A stretch of DNA of 14,930 nucleotides, taken from assembly GCA_964594775.1 (NCBI GenBank), contig CAZQNO010000064.1:1-14930 (forward strand), in the 5' to 3' direction. This DNA is from CAYFVU01 sp964594775. Lineage in GTDB: Bacteria > Spirochaetota > Spirochaetia > DSM-16054 > Sediminispirochaetaceae. Positions 7,708 through 14,851 of this stretch are shown here, one piece after another. Position numbers and translations under genes: made by a program. The notes under the pieces are model-generated. The model was given only the letters and a program-made list of their open reading frames with translations, was not told the DNA's origin and searched no databases. Numbering within the stretch: position 1 is the stretch's first letter; each line of letters starts with the position of its first letter.

Positions 7708-9056
7708 CTGCCTTCTCTCTTCCTCTCCCTCAATTCGATCTGAATGGGAACCGAGGGAAACCCCAGATAACGGCGGATTTTATTGGTGAGGTACTGCACA
7801 TAGGCCTGAGGGAAACCCTTCTTTCTGTTTACGAAAAGGACGAACTCCACGGGATTTGCACTCACCTGTGTTCCGTAGAGGATCTTGTAGGGGCCCTTCT
7901 TTCCCCTCGGCGGCTCATACTCTTTATACCAGCTGAGGAGCATGTCGTTGAGTCTGGAGGTTTCTACCCGTTTGTTCAGCTGCTTCCACACGCCGTAGAC
8001 AGTGTTGAGCAGGGTGTCCACTCCCCGGCCGGTCTTCGCCGAAACGGGAAGCAGGGGAGCAAATGAAAGGATGGGGAAGAGAAAGCGCACCCGGTCCTTT
8101 ACCGCCTGAATACGATTGGGGATCTGCTCAATTGCGTCCCACTTGTTGAGCACGAGGACCACCCCTTTTCCGTGCTTTACCGCCTGAGCGGCTATCTTTT
8201 TATCCTGCTCCGCCAGACCCGCCGTAGAGTCGATGAGCAGGAGCACCACGTCTGCCTCCTCCACCGAGGCGATGGCCCGGTTCACCGAATAGTATTCGAC
8301 TCCCTCATGAACCTTGCGCTTTCTACGGATGCCCGCCGTATCCACGACCCGGTAGACGCTTCCCTTATAGCGGAACCGTCCCTCCACCACGTCTCTCGTC
8401 GTGCCGGGCTGCGGTGAGACGATGGAACGCTCCTCTCCGAGAAGCCGGTTAACCAGGGTGGATTTTCCGGTGTTTGGTTTACCCAGTACGGCAAGCCGTA
8501 TGCGCAGCTGCTCTTGCTGAACAGTCTTCTCCCCCCTCTCTATGAGGGGGTGAAGGGCTTCCTCCAATTCTTCGAAACCATAGCCGTGGGCGGCGGAAAT
8601 ACCGATAACGGTCTTGAAACCGAGACTATGAAAATTCCACAGCCACTGCTCCCGCTCGGCATTGTCAACCTTGTTCACCGTGAGAATCAGCTTCTCGGAA
8701 TAGGGCCTGAGATGGTCGACAAAGGCCTCGTCCTCCGCGTTGAGTTCGGTCACATCACAGACGAAGAGCACCGCATCGGCCTTCGGCAGCTCCTCCAGGC
8801 TCTTCTCGCGGACGAGAGAGTCGATATCCCGGGCATCGATTCGAAACCCGCCGGTGTCCACCAGCATGACCGGCCGGTCGGCTACTATCCCCTCGGCGGA
8901 AACAGCGTCGCGGGTGACTCCCGGCGTCGGGTCGGTTATCGCCCGTCTTTTACCGAGCAGGCGGTTGAACAACGAAGACTTCCCCACATTCGGCCGACCG
9001 ACTATGACGATGCGGGGAAGTTTCGTCTCAATCGGCGACGAGGTCGAAGCGCTCAT
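7704..9056 (-). CDS. der: Ribosome-assembly GTPase Der (EngA), two tandem G domains
   Basis: A 450-residue protein of normal Der length. The first G domain has GRPNVGKS (20-27), DTGG (67-70) and NKVD (128-131). The second has GKPNTGKS (192-199), DTAG (239-242) and NKWD (304-307). The C-terminal 85 residues form the KH-like domain, with the motif around GFPQAYVQYLTNKIRRYLGFPSVP. Two G domains in one chain are unique to this essential GTPase, which matures the 50S ribosomal subunit in the cytoplasm. All nucleotide-binding motifs look intact. The ATG lies 29 bases inside the 3' end of ptsI in another frame, with AAGGA nine bases upstream, and the stop overlaps merR by 4 bases. It is therefore most likely translated from the ptsI transcript. 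Confidence 0.97.
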   Translation of the reverse strand: MSASTSSPIETKLPRIVIVGRPNVGKSSLFNRLLGKRRAITDPTPGVTRDAVSAEGIVADRPVMLVDTGGFRIDARDIDSLVREKSLEELPKADAVLFVCDVTELNAEDEAFVDHLRPYSEKLILTVNKVDNAEREQWLWNFHSLGFKTVIGISAAHGYGFEELEEALHPLIERGEKTVQQEQLRIRLAVLGKPNTGKSTLVNRLLGEERSIVSPQPGTTRDVVEGRFRYKGSVYRVVDTAGIRRKRKVHEGVEYYSVNRAIASVEEADVVLLLIDSTAGLAEQDKKIAAQAVKHGKGVVLVLNKWDAIEQIPNRIQAVKDRVRFLFPILSFAPLLPVSAKTGRGVDTLLNTVYGVWKQLNKRVETSRLNDMLLSWYKEYEPPRGKKGPYKILYGTQVSANPVEFVLFVNRKKGFPQAYVQYLTNKIRRYLGFPSVPIQIELRERKREGR

Positions 9057-10773
9057 TCATCCATTTCCTTACATAGGAGTCGATCTCTTTAACCGACCGC
9101 ATGTCCATTACTACTCCCACCAGCTCCTCAGCTTCGGACATACTAACGGAGCGCACAATTTTTTTTATTTCCGGGATGGTGAAGGCACTCATGCTGAAAA
9201 TATCCAAGCCCATGCCAAGAAGAAGCACCGAAGCGAGTGGGTATCCCGCCATCTCACCGCACATGCCTACGGGTATTCCGGCGGCATGTGCGTTGTCTAT
9301 TATCATCTTTATCAGCCTCAAGACACCGGGATGAAAGGGTTCGTAGAGATAGGCGATGTTCTCGTTCCCTCGATCGACTGCAATGGTGTATTGGATGAGA
9401 TCGTTGGTCCCGATGGAGAAGAAGTCGACCTTTCGGGCGAGGAGGTCGGAGGTAAGGGCTGCAGAGGGTACCTCGATCATGATGCCGACCTGCAGGTCTT
9501 CTTTGAAGGTGACCCCCTCGCTGCGCAGATCTTGCTTGACCTCTTCGAGAATCTCTAAAGCCTTATCCAGCTCCTCCACACCGGAAATCATGGGAAACAT
9601 GATACGCAGGTCCCCGTATATGGAGGCCCGCAGCATCGCCCGCAGTTGACTCTTAAAGATATCGGCCCGCGAGAGGCAGAAGCGGACCGCCCGCCAGCCG
9701 AGGAGGGGGTTCTTCTCGTCAAAGTTCTGCACATCAGGAATTATTTTGTCCCCGCCCACGTCGAGGGTTCTGAGGGTAACACCGCCGTGTTCGTCCAAAT
9801 CCTTCAGGACCCTCGAATAGGCCTGGAACTGCATCTCCTCCGTTGGAAGCCCGTTCGGTTGAAGAAAGAGGAATTCCGTCCGATAGAGTCCTATTCCCTC
9901 GGCGCCGTGGGAAAGCACCGACTCCGTCTCGTCGGGAACCTCGATGTTGGCCTTGAGAAATATGTGCTTTCCGTCTTTCGTCTCCGCCGGCAGCTCGTTA
10001 AGAGAGAGAAGCTGCGCCTCTCGTCGCTGCCAATCCTTCATCCGAGCTCGATAGGTTTTTTGCGTGTCTTCGTCGGGTTGAACAACAACGGTTCCGGTAT
10101 TGCCGTCGATTATTATCTCGGTATTCATTGCGGCATGGTCGGTGATGGAGGAAAGACCGAGAACGGCGGGAATTTCGAAGGAACGGGCGAGTATAGCGGT
10201 ATGACTGGTTCGTCCGCCCGCATCCATGGCGATGGCCTTTACCGCGCTCCCGTTGAGGCTGAGGGCATCGGATGGAAGGAGGTTGTGCGTTACCAGAACA
10301 ACCTCTTGCTGAAGATCCGCCAGTGAGATCCGGTCTCTGTAGAGAAGGTGGTTGTATACTCTTTTCGCCACGTCGTGGATGTCGATGGTGCGTTCCCGCA
10401 GATAGTTGTCGGAGGAAGATTCGAGCATCTTGACCAGCTGTTTTATCGTCTTATGGAGAACATACTCTATGTTCATCTGCTCGGAGCGGAGGTTTTCTTC
10501 GATCTTCTTGGTGAACTCCGGGTCCTGCAGCATCAGCAGGTGGCTGTCCAGAAGCCGGCCCTCCTCCTCGCCGATGCGGGAATGGGTCTGCTCTTGCAGC
10601 TCTCGAATTTCATCGCCCGCCTTCTCGGCGGCGGTGTGGAATCTCTCCAGCTCCTCCTCCAGCTCCTCCGACCCGATTTCGTATTTTGGTACTTGGATGG
10701 TATCGTCGAGATAGAGAAAGACTTTTCCGATATAAATACCCGGAGAGGCGGATATCCCCTTGAATGTTTTCAT
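9028..10773 (-). CDS. ptsI: Phosphoenolpyruvate-protein phosphotransferase, PTS enzyme I
   Basis: A 581-residue cytoplasmic enzyme that takes phosphate from PEP onto a His and passes it to HPr. The start at 10773 gives an N-terminus (KGISASPGIYIGKV) that lines up with known enzyme I proteins. A longer reading from 10848 would add 25 unlikely residues and lie upstream of the promoter. Active His191 sits in GGRTSHTAILARS (His189 in E. coli). The PEP-binding barrel shows EGIGLYRTEFLF, the IMFPMIS and GIMIEVPSAA motifs, GTNDLIQYT, and Cys505 in GMCGEMAG (Cys502 in E. coli). No GAF domain precedes it, so it is PtsI rather than PtsP. HPr, HPr kinase and transporter genes are absent from the window, so whether it serves sugar uptake or regulation is open. 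It has its own promoter and no Shine-Dalgarno, and it overlaps der by 29 bases. Confidence 0.96.
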   Translation of the reverse strand: MKTFKGISASPGIYIGKVFLYLDDTIQVPKYEIGSEELEEELERFHTAAEKAGDEIRELQEQTHSRIGEEEGRLLDSHLLMLQDPEFTKKIEENLRSEQMNIEYVLHKTIKQLVKMLESSSDNYLRERTIDIHDVAKRVYNHLLYRDRISLADLQQEVVLVTHNLLPSDALSLNGSAVKAIAMDAGGRTSHTAILARSFEIPAVLGLSSITDHAAMNTEIIIDGNTGTVVVQPDEDTQKTYRARMKDWQRREAQLLSLNELPAETKDGKHIFLKANIEVPDETESVLSHGAEGIGLYRTEFLFLQPNGLPTEEMQFQAYSRVLKDLDEHGGVTLRTLDVGGDKIIPDVQNFDEKNPLLGWRAVRFCLSRADIFKSQLRAMLRASIYGDLRIMFPMISGVEELDKALEILEEVKQDLRSEGVTFKEDLQVGIMIEVPSAALTSDLLARKVDFFSIGTNDLIQYTIAVDRGNENIAYLYEPFHPGVLRLIKMIIDNAHAAGIPVGMCGEMAGYPLASVLLLGMGLDIFSMSAFTIPEIKKIVRSVSMSEAEELVGVVMDMRSVKEIDSYVRKWMNERFDLVAD

Positions 10774-10782
10774 AGTGGTATT

Positions 10783-10811
10783 ACTATACGCACTTTTTCT
10801 CCACCTGTCAA
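10783..10811 (-). promoter_or_regulatory. Sigma70-type promoter of ptsI, predicted leaderless or near-leaderless
   Basis: Reading the minus strand, a perfect -35 box TTGACA (10811-10806), a 17-base spacer and a -10 box TATAGT (10788-10783, five of six consensus bases) lie just upstream of ptsI. Only nine bases separate the -10 box from the ATG at 10773. Transcription starting the usual 6-8 bases after the -10 box would leave a 5' leader of about 1-3 bases. No Shine-Dalgarno is present near the ATG, which agrees with this. Confidence 0.8.
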
Positions 10812-10882
10812 AAGGGCGAAAAGCGAAGAGACCTAAGGCATGCGGCACTGTACTAAAGAGGGTTTTCTGCCGATACCTTTAG

Positions 10883-11644
10883 ATGAGTATGGCAAAGCGA
10901 AAGACTTCACTCGGCTGTTTGTTCTGGATTGCACTCATCCTCTTTGTTCTCGTAGTATTTCTCTTCAGCAGAGATCGGATCAATCAGATACTCGAGGAAA
11001 CCGGTTTTTCCACCTACATCAACAGGCCGGAGGAGAAAACTCCGAAGATTGAACGGAAAAAGGTGGAAGAAGAGCGAGAGAAGAAAGAACAACAGCCGGA
11101 AGCCGAGCAGAAAGAGGAAAGCCCGTCGGATGAAACTCTCGAGATACGCATAGAAAAAGAGGAAGAGGAGGCGGAGGAGGTTTCCGCGGAGAAGGAAGAG
11201 CCGAAGATCGACCAAAAACTGCGCAAATCGACGATCTACTTCGTCGTTGTCGATGAAAACGACGCCATCGGCCTGAAACAAACGGTGAGACCGGTCTATT
11301 ACCGCGACAGCCCCCTCACCTCGACCCTGTACAGTCTCCTGGAGGGACTCTCGCCCTCGGAACATAATGAAGGGCTGCTCAATCTCATTCCCGCCGACAC
11401 GAAAATTCACCGTATCTGGATAGAGGACTCCACCGCCTACATCGACTTTTCCGAGGAACTCCGTTTCAGTCCCCTCGGAACCGAAGGACTGAAAGCGGCG
11501 CTGCAACAGATCGTCTACACGGCAACGGAGTTCTCCACCGTCGACCGGGTGCAGATATTGATCAACGGGGCAAAACGCTCCTATCTCAGCTCCGAAGGCA
11601 TTCGTATCGACACTCCCCTAACCCGTGAGGACGTCTCAGGATAA
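10883..11644 (+). CDS. Membrane-anchored GerMN-domain protein
   Basis: A 253-residue protein, the only plus-strand gene in the window. A basic start is followed by one membrane helix (about residues 10-28), then a very charged Glu/Lys-rich linker (about 45-105). A C-terminal GerMN domain (about 111-247) shows the family pattern: a strand YFVVVD, a segment TSTLYSLLEGLSPSE, then TAYIDFSEELRF, GTEGLKAALQQIVYTATEF and VDRVQILINGAKRSYL. GerMN was named from spore proteins but also occurs in non-spore-formers, as a likely protein-binding module facing the cell wall or periplasm. ATG 10883 is used; ATG 10889 is equally possible. Neither has a Shine-Dalgarno, and I see no convincing promoter. It is divergent from ptsI and converges on tlyA with a 9-base overlap. 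Function unknown. Confidence 0.85.
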   Translation: MSMAKRKTSLGCLFWIALILFVLVVFLFSRDRINQILEETGFSTYINRPEEKTPKIERKKVEEEREKKEQQPEAEQKEESPSDETLEIRIEKEEEEAEEVSAEKEEPKIDQKLRKSTIYFVVVDENDAIGLKQTVRPVYYRDSPLTSTLYSLLEGLSPSEHNEGLLNLIPADTKIHRIWIEDSTAYIDFSEELRFSPLGTEGLKAALQQIVYTATEFSTVDRVQILINGAKRSYLSSEGIRIDTPLTREDVSG

Positions 11645-12421
11645 ACCGGCCTCCCGCAGCGACTCATCGACCATCCTCTCCACCTGGCCGCCGCTCTCCC
11701 CGCTGCGCCGCAGCAGGAGAAGAAATTCTCTGTTTCCACGCCGCCCCTCTATGGGTGAAGGAGTAATCCCCTCTATCGTCAATCCCTCTGTCGACAGATC
11801 TCGCAGGGTCGAGCGGAGAATTTTCGATAAGAGCGCCGGATCTCGGACCAAGCCGTTGAAGCGGTCCTCACGCCGTTCTGCATATTCGAACTGCGGCTTG
11901 AGAAGGGCGATAAGCAGCCCCTCGGTGGTGAGGGAAACGATGTGAGAGGCGGCCCGTCTGAGAGAGCGAAAGGAAAGGTCCGCCGCCGCCGCGTGGGGCA
12001 TGGGGTCGAGACGACGAAGAGTCATTATATTGGTCCGCTCATGCACGCGGACCCGCTCATCTCGGCGAAGGCTGTAGTCGAGTTGATTATAGCCGACATC
12101 GACGGCATGAACGAGCCGTGCCCCGTGTTGAAGCAGACAGTCGGTAAAGCCGCCGGTTGAGGCTCCGGCGTCGAGGAAGCACTTATTCTCGACCTCTACA
12201 CGCCATCGTTTTAAGGCTTTCTCGAGCTTGAAGCCCCCTCTGGAAACGTAGGACCTGCCGGCAAAATCGATGGGAGCGTCTTCCGCAACACGCTGTTTCG
12301 GGTTTTGGACCTTTTCACCGGCAACTAAAACCTCGCCGCAGAGCACCCGGGCGTAGAGTTCTTTTCTTTGGATTTCAGGAAAACGTTTAATGAGTTGATC
12401 TATCAGCGGGAGCCGTTTCAT
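11636..12421 (-). CDS. tlyA: TlyA-family rRNA 2'-O-methyltransferase
   Basis: A 261-residue protein with an N-terminal S4 RNA-binding domain (about 1-60) and an FtsJ-like SAM-dependent methyltransferase (about 60-240). The SAM loop is FLDAGASTGGFTDCLL (82-97). The catalytic Lys-Asp-Lys-Glu set is Lys65 in SRGGFKL, Asp148 in ADLSF, Lys175 in LLKPQFE and Glu232 in GNREFL. TlyA proteins methylate 16S and, in some species, 23S rRNA ribose positions (loss gives capreomycin resistance in mycobacteria). The name hemolysin, used in Brachyspira, should not be carried over. The ATG overlaps the ymdB stop (ATGA) and has no Shine-Dalgarno of its own, so it depends on translational coupling. Its last nine bases overlap the end of the convergent GerMN gene. 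Confidence 0.95.
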   Translation of the reverse strand: MKRLPLIDQLIKRFPEIQRKELYARVLCGEVLVAGEKVQNPKQRVAEDAPIDFAGRSYVSRGGFKLEKALKRWRVEVENKCFLDAGASTGGFTDCLLQHGARLVHAVDVGYNQLDYSLRRDERVRVHERTNIMTLRRLDPMPHAAAADLSFRSLRRAASHIVSLTTEGLLIALLKPQFEYAERREDRFNGLVRDPALLSKILRSTLRDLSTEGLTIEGITPSPIEGRRGNREFLLLLRRSGESGGQVERMVDESLREAGLS

Positions 12422-13212
12422 ACGATCGATTGTCGTTCAATGCGCTCTATCTTCTTTGCCCTTCCCGTTTCACCGTCGATCTCCACCCGAATCCCTTGGA
12501 TTACGGCACTATTGTCGCACACTTCCATTTTCAGCGGCATCTGGGTCAGGGATCGTTGGATAGAAATCTCCTTTCGGCTACCGATAACGCTTCCCCTGGG
12601 GCCGGTCATCCCTATGTCGGTGATATAGGCCGTTCCTCCCGGCAAAATCTTTTCGTCCGCCGTTTGCGTGTGGGTGTGCGTACCCGCCAGGACCGAAATC
12701 TGCCCGTCAAGATAGAAGCCGAGGGCCTCCTTCTCTTCCGTGTCTTCGGCATGGAAATCCACCAGAACGACGGGGCACTTTTCTCTGAGCTTTTTTGCCA
12801 GTTCTCTTCCGACCCGAAAGGGGCAGTCGAGACTGCTCATCCGTCTGCGTCCCTGCAGGTTCACTACTCCTATTTGAATATCTTTGACTGAAATCGTAGC
12901 TGTACCCTTTCCCGGCGCGGCGGGGGGATAATTCGCCGGACGAATTATCGGCTGCTCGGAATCTAAAAGCGTATTGATCTCACGGTTGTGCCACACATGA
13001 TTTCCCGTGGTGATCACGTCGGCTCCGGCGCTGAAGAGTTGTTCGGCGATTTTTAAAGTGATTCCGAGCCCGTCCGCCGCATTTTCGCCGTTTACCACGA
13101 CAAAATCCGCTCGATATTCCTTGCGGAGCGACGGCAGAGCGGTAAAGAGTGCCCTGATACCCGGCGTGCCGTAGACATCACCGAGAATCAAGGCATTCAC
13201 GCTTTTTCCCAC
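12418..13212 (-). CDS. ymdB: YmdB-family metallophosphoesterase (2',3'-cyclic nucleotide phosphodiesterase)
   Basis: A 264-residue cytoplasmic calcineurin-like enzyme of normal YmdB length. Metal ligands are visible in order: Asp12 in LGDVYG, Glu43 and Asn44 in VNGENAADG, Asn71-His72 in TTGNHVW, His154 in DFHAED, and His179 and His181 in AGTHTHTQT. The GTGTAYITDIGMTGP-type stretch near the end is also typical (here GGTAYITDIGMTGP). In Bacillus subtilis YmdB is a dimetal phosphodiesterase that affects biofilm and motility and is linked to RNase Y. The start is GTG at 13212 with AAGG six bases upstream; GTG at 13200 would give an N-terminus closer to other YmdB proteins and has GGGA upstream. 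The gene follows rny by 51 bases across a hairpin and overlaps tlyA by four bases. Confidence 0.94.
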   Translation of the reverse strand: MGKSVNALILGDVYGTPGIRALFTALPSLRKEYRADFVVVNGENAADGLGITLKIAEQLFSAGADVITTGNHVWHNREINTLLDSEQPIIRPANYPPAAPGKGTATISVKDIQIGVVNLQGRRRMSSLDCPFRVGRELAKKLREKCPVVLVDFHAEDTEEKEALGFYLDGQISVLAGTHTHTQTADEKILPGGTAYITDIGMTGPRGSVIGSRKEISIQRSLTQMPLKMEVCDNSAVIQGIRVEIDGETGRAKKIERIERQSIV

Positions 13213-13234
13213 AGCTTACCTTATATTTCCCTTC

Positions 13235-13256
13235 CGCCGGACTTTCAGGTCCGGCG
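13235..13256 (-). repeat. Perfect hairpin between rny and ymdB
   Basis: An 8-bp perfect inverted repeat (13235-13242 paired with 13249-13256, stem CGCCGGAC/GTCCGGCG) with a 6-base loop. It begins 7 bases after the rny stop on the minus strand. The bases after it are purine-rich (GAAGGGAAATATAAGG) with no U run, so it is not a standard intrinsic terminator. More likely roles are protecting the 3' end of the rny message or partial attenuation before ymdB. Confidence 0.7.
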
Positions 13257-13263
13257 AGCATTC

Positions 13264-14793
13264 CTAACGGGCATACTCGACGACCCGCATTTCCCTTATG
13301 ATCGTCACCTTTATTCTCCCCGGATACCGGAGCTCGGCTTCGATCTTCTTCGCCACTTCCTTTGCCAGCTCTTTTGCCTTCGCGTCATCGACGGAGTCGT
13401 TGTTGACCATGATGCGAAGCTCCCGCCCCGCCTGTATGGCAAATGCCTTGTCTACCCCCTCGAAGCTTTCAGATATACTCTCCAGGTTCTCCAGCCGTTT
13501 GATATAGTTGTTGAGGGTTTCCCTCCGTGCACCTGGTCTGGAGGCGGAAATCGCATCGGCGATCTGTACGATGATCGATTCAACGCAGTTCGGTTCCACA
13601 TCGTTATGGTGGGAGAGAATCGAATTGATTACCCTGTCGTCCTCACCCATCTGGCGGGCGAGTTCGGCCCCGAGTTCGGCATGATTGCTGTCTCCCTCGG
13701 TTTCGATTCCCTTGCCTATGTCGTGAAGCAGACCTCCTCGCTTGGCGACGTCCTTTTTCGCGCCGACTTCTCCGGCAATCATACCGGAGAGGACCGCCAC
13801 TTCCTTGGAATGGGCAAGGACATTCTGTCCGTAACTGGTGCGGTAGTGCAGCCGGCCGAGGGCCCGTATGCCCTCTTGACTCACGTTGTGTATACCGAGA
13901 TCGAAGAGAATTTTTTCGCCCTCCTCGAACATGATTTGGTTTACCTCTTTCCCAACCCTCTGAACCATCTCTTCTATCCGAGCGGGATGTATTCTTCCGT
14001 CTTGAATGAGTCGTTCCAGAGCTATACGAGCAATTTCTCTGCGCACTGGGTCGAAACAGGAAAGGACAACCGCTTCGGGAGTATCGTCGATGATGATATC
14101 CACCCCGGTGAGGGTTTCGAGGGTCCGGATGTTTCGCCCCTCTCTCCCGATGATACGGCCCTTCATCTCGTCGTTCGGCAGACTCACCGAACTAATCGAA
14201 ACGTCGCCGCTTACCTCGGTAGCGAGACGTTGAATGGAGCTGACGATGATGTCCCGGGCCTTCTTTTCAGCGGTGGCTTCGGCTTCCTGTTCGATACGGT
14301 TTATGGTGATCTGGGCGTCACGCTTGGCCTCGTTTTCCATCGACTCGATAATGAGCTGCTTGGCCTCTTCCGGCGAAATGCCTGCGATCCGTTCCAGTTC
14401 CTCTTTCCAGCGCTCCTCCTCCTTGGAAAGGAGCCTTTCTCTATCCGATAATTTCCCCTCTTGGTCTACTAGGTTTTGCTTCTGTACATCGAGATCAGAT
14501 TGGTTTTTCTCGAGATTCTCTTCCTTTTGCAGCAATCTCGATTCGAACCTCTGTAGTTCGGATCTTCTCTCCCGATATTCACTCTCCTGCTGATTACGTT
14601 CCTTAAGTAGCTGGTCTTTCGTCTCTAAAAGAAGCTCGCGCTTTTTCGCTTCCGCTTCCTTTACAGCTTCCTGTTTTACCCGTTCAGCTTTCTGCTCTGA
14701 AGATGAAAGCTGAAATCTGGCATATACCCATCTTATTGTCCAACCTAGAATCAAACCTATGAGAGGAAGCCCGATATATACGGCAAGTTTCAT
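13264..14793 (-). CDS. rny: Ribonuclease Y
   Basis: A 509-residue membrane-anchored endoribonuclease close to the usual 520. In order: one N-terminal membrane helix (about 4-25), a long Lys/Glu/Arg/Gln-rich coiled coil (about 30-195), a KH RNA-binding domain with MKGRIIGREGRNIRTLE (210-226), and an HD hydrolase domain with the metal pair in GGLLHDIGKGI (His357-Asp358) and later HAELGAELAR and LSHHNDVEP. RNase Y starts decay of many mRNAs at the inner face of the membrane. The ATG at 14793 has GGAGGA at 14799-14804, five bases away, and a strong promoter upstream. It is the first gene of the rny-ymdB-tlyA string. The pairing with ymdB supports a joint role in RNA turnover. All expected motifs look intact. 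Confidence 0.97.
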   Translation of the reverse strand: MKLAVYIGLPLIGLILGWTIRWVYARFQLSSSEQKAERVKQEAVKEAEAKKRELLLETKDQLLKERNQQESEYRERRSELQRFESRLLQKEENLEKNQSDLDVQKQNLVDQEGKLSDRERLLSKEEERWKEELERIAGISPEEAKQLIIESMENEAKRDAQITINRIEQEAEATAEKKARDIIVSSIQRLATEVSGDVSISSVSLPNDEMKGRIIGREGRNIRTLETLTGVDIIIDDTPEAVVLSCFDPVRREIARIALERLIQDGRIHPARIEEMVQRVGKEVNQIMFEEGEKILFDLGIHNVSQEGIRALGRLHYRTSYGQNVLAHSKEVAVLSGMIAGEVGAKKDVAKRGGLLHDIGKGIETEGDSNHAELGAELARQMGEDDRVINSILSHHNDVEPNCVESIIVQIADAISASRPGARRETLNNYIKRLENLESISESFEGVDKAFAIQAGRELRIMVNNDSVDDAKAKELAKEVAKKIEAELRYPGRIKVTIIREMRVVEYAR

Positions 14794-14798
14794 GTGCT

Positions 14799-14804
14799 TC
14801 CTCC
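14799..14804 (-). promoter_or_regulatory. Ribosome binding site of rny
   Basis: GGAGGA with five bases to the ATG at 14793. It is one of the strongest such sites in the window and fixes the start. Confidence 0.75.
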
Positions 14805-14822
14805 GAATTCGAATTAACGTAC

Positions 14823-14851
14823 ATCATATAGATTGGAAAGGGGGATGTCAA
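14823..14851 (-). promoter_or_regulatory. Sigma70-type promoter of the rny operon
   Basis: On the minus strand a perfect -35 TTGACA (14851-14846), a 17-base spacer and a -10 TATGAT (14828-14823, five of six) lie upstream of rny. The start point should fall near 14816, giving a leader of about 22 bases that contains the GGAGGA ribosome site. This is an ordinary leadered promoter, in contrast to that of ptsI. Confidence 0.8.

Noticed and set aside
8740..9558. Long plus-strand open frame (272 residues) across der and ptsI
   Set aside because: It is antisense to two clear genes with intact motifs. Its translation is rich in Ser, Thr and Arg with no domain pattern, and it has no spacing logic with any neighbour.
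9646..10326. Plus-strand open frame (226 residues) opposite ptsI
   Set aside because: Antisense shadow of a well-conserved enzyme; no ribosome site and no domain.
10774..10882. Divergent promoter for the GerMN gene in the ptsI upstream gap
   Set aside because: I looked for paired -35/-10 boxes on the plus strand at 16-18 base spacing and found none that match well enough to report.
11030..11215. Purine-rich repetitive-looking stretch as a possible repeat element
   Set aside because: It encodes the Glu/Lys-rich linker of the GerMN protein; there is no exact tandem unit.
13606..14451. Plus-strand open frame (281 residues) opposite rny
   Set aside because: It mirrors RNase Y coding sequence; the absence of stops follows from codon use of the real gene, and no motif or ribosome site supports it.
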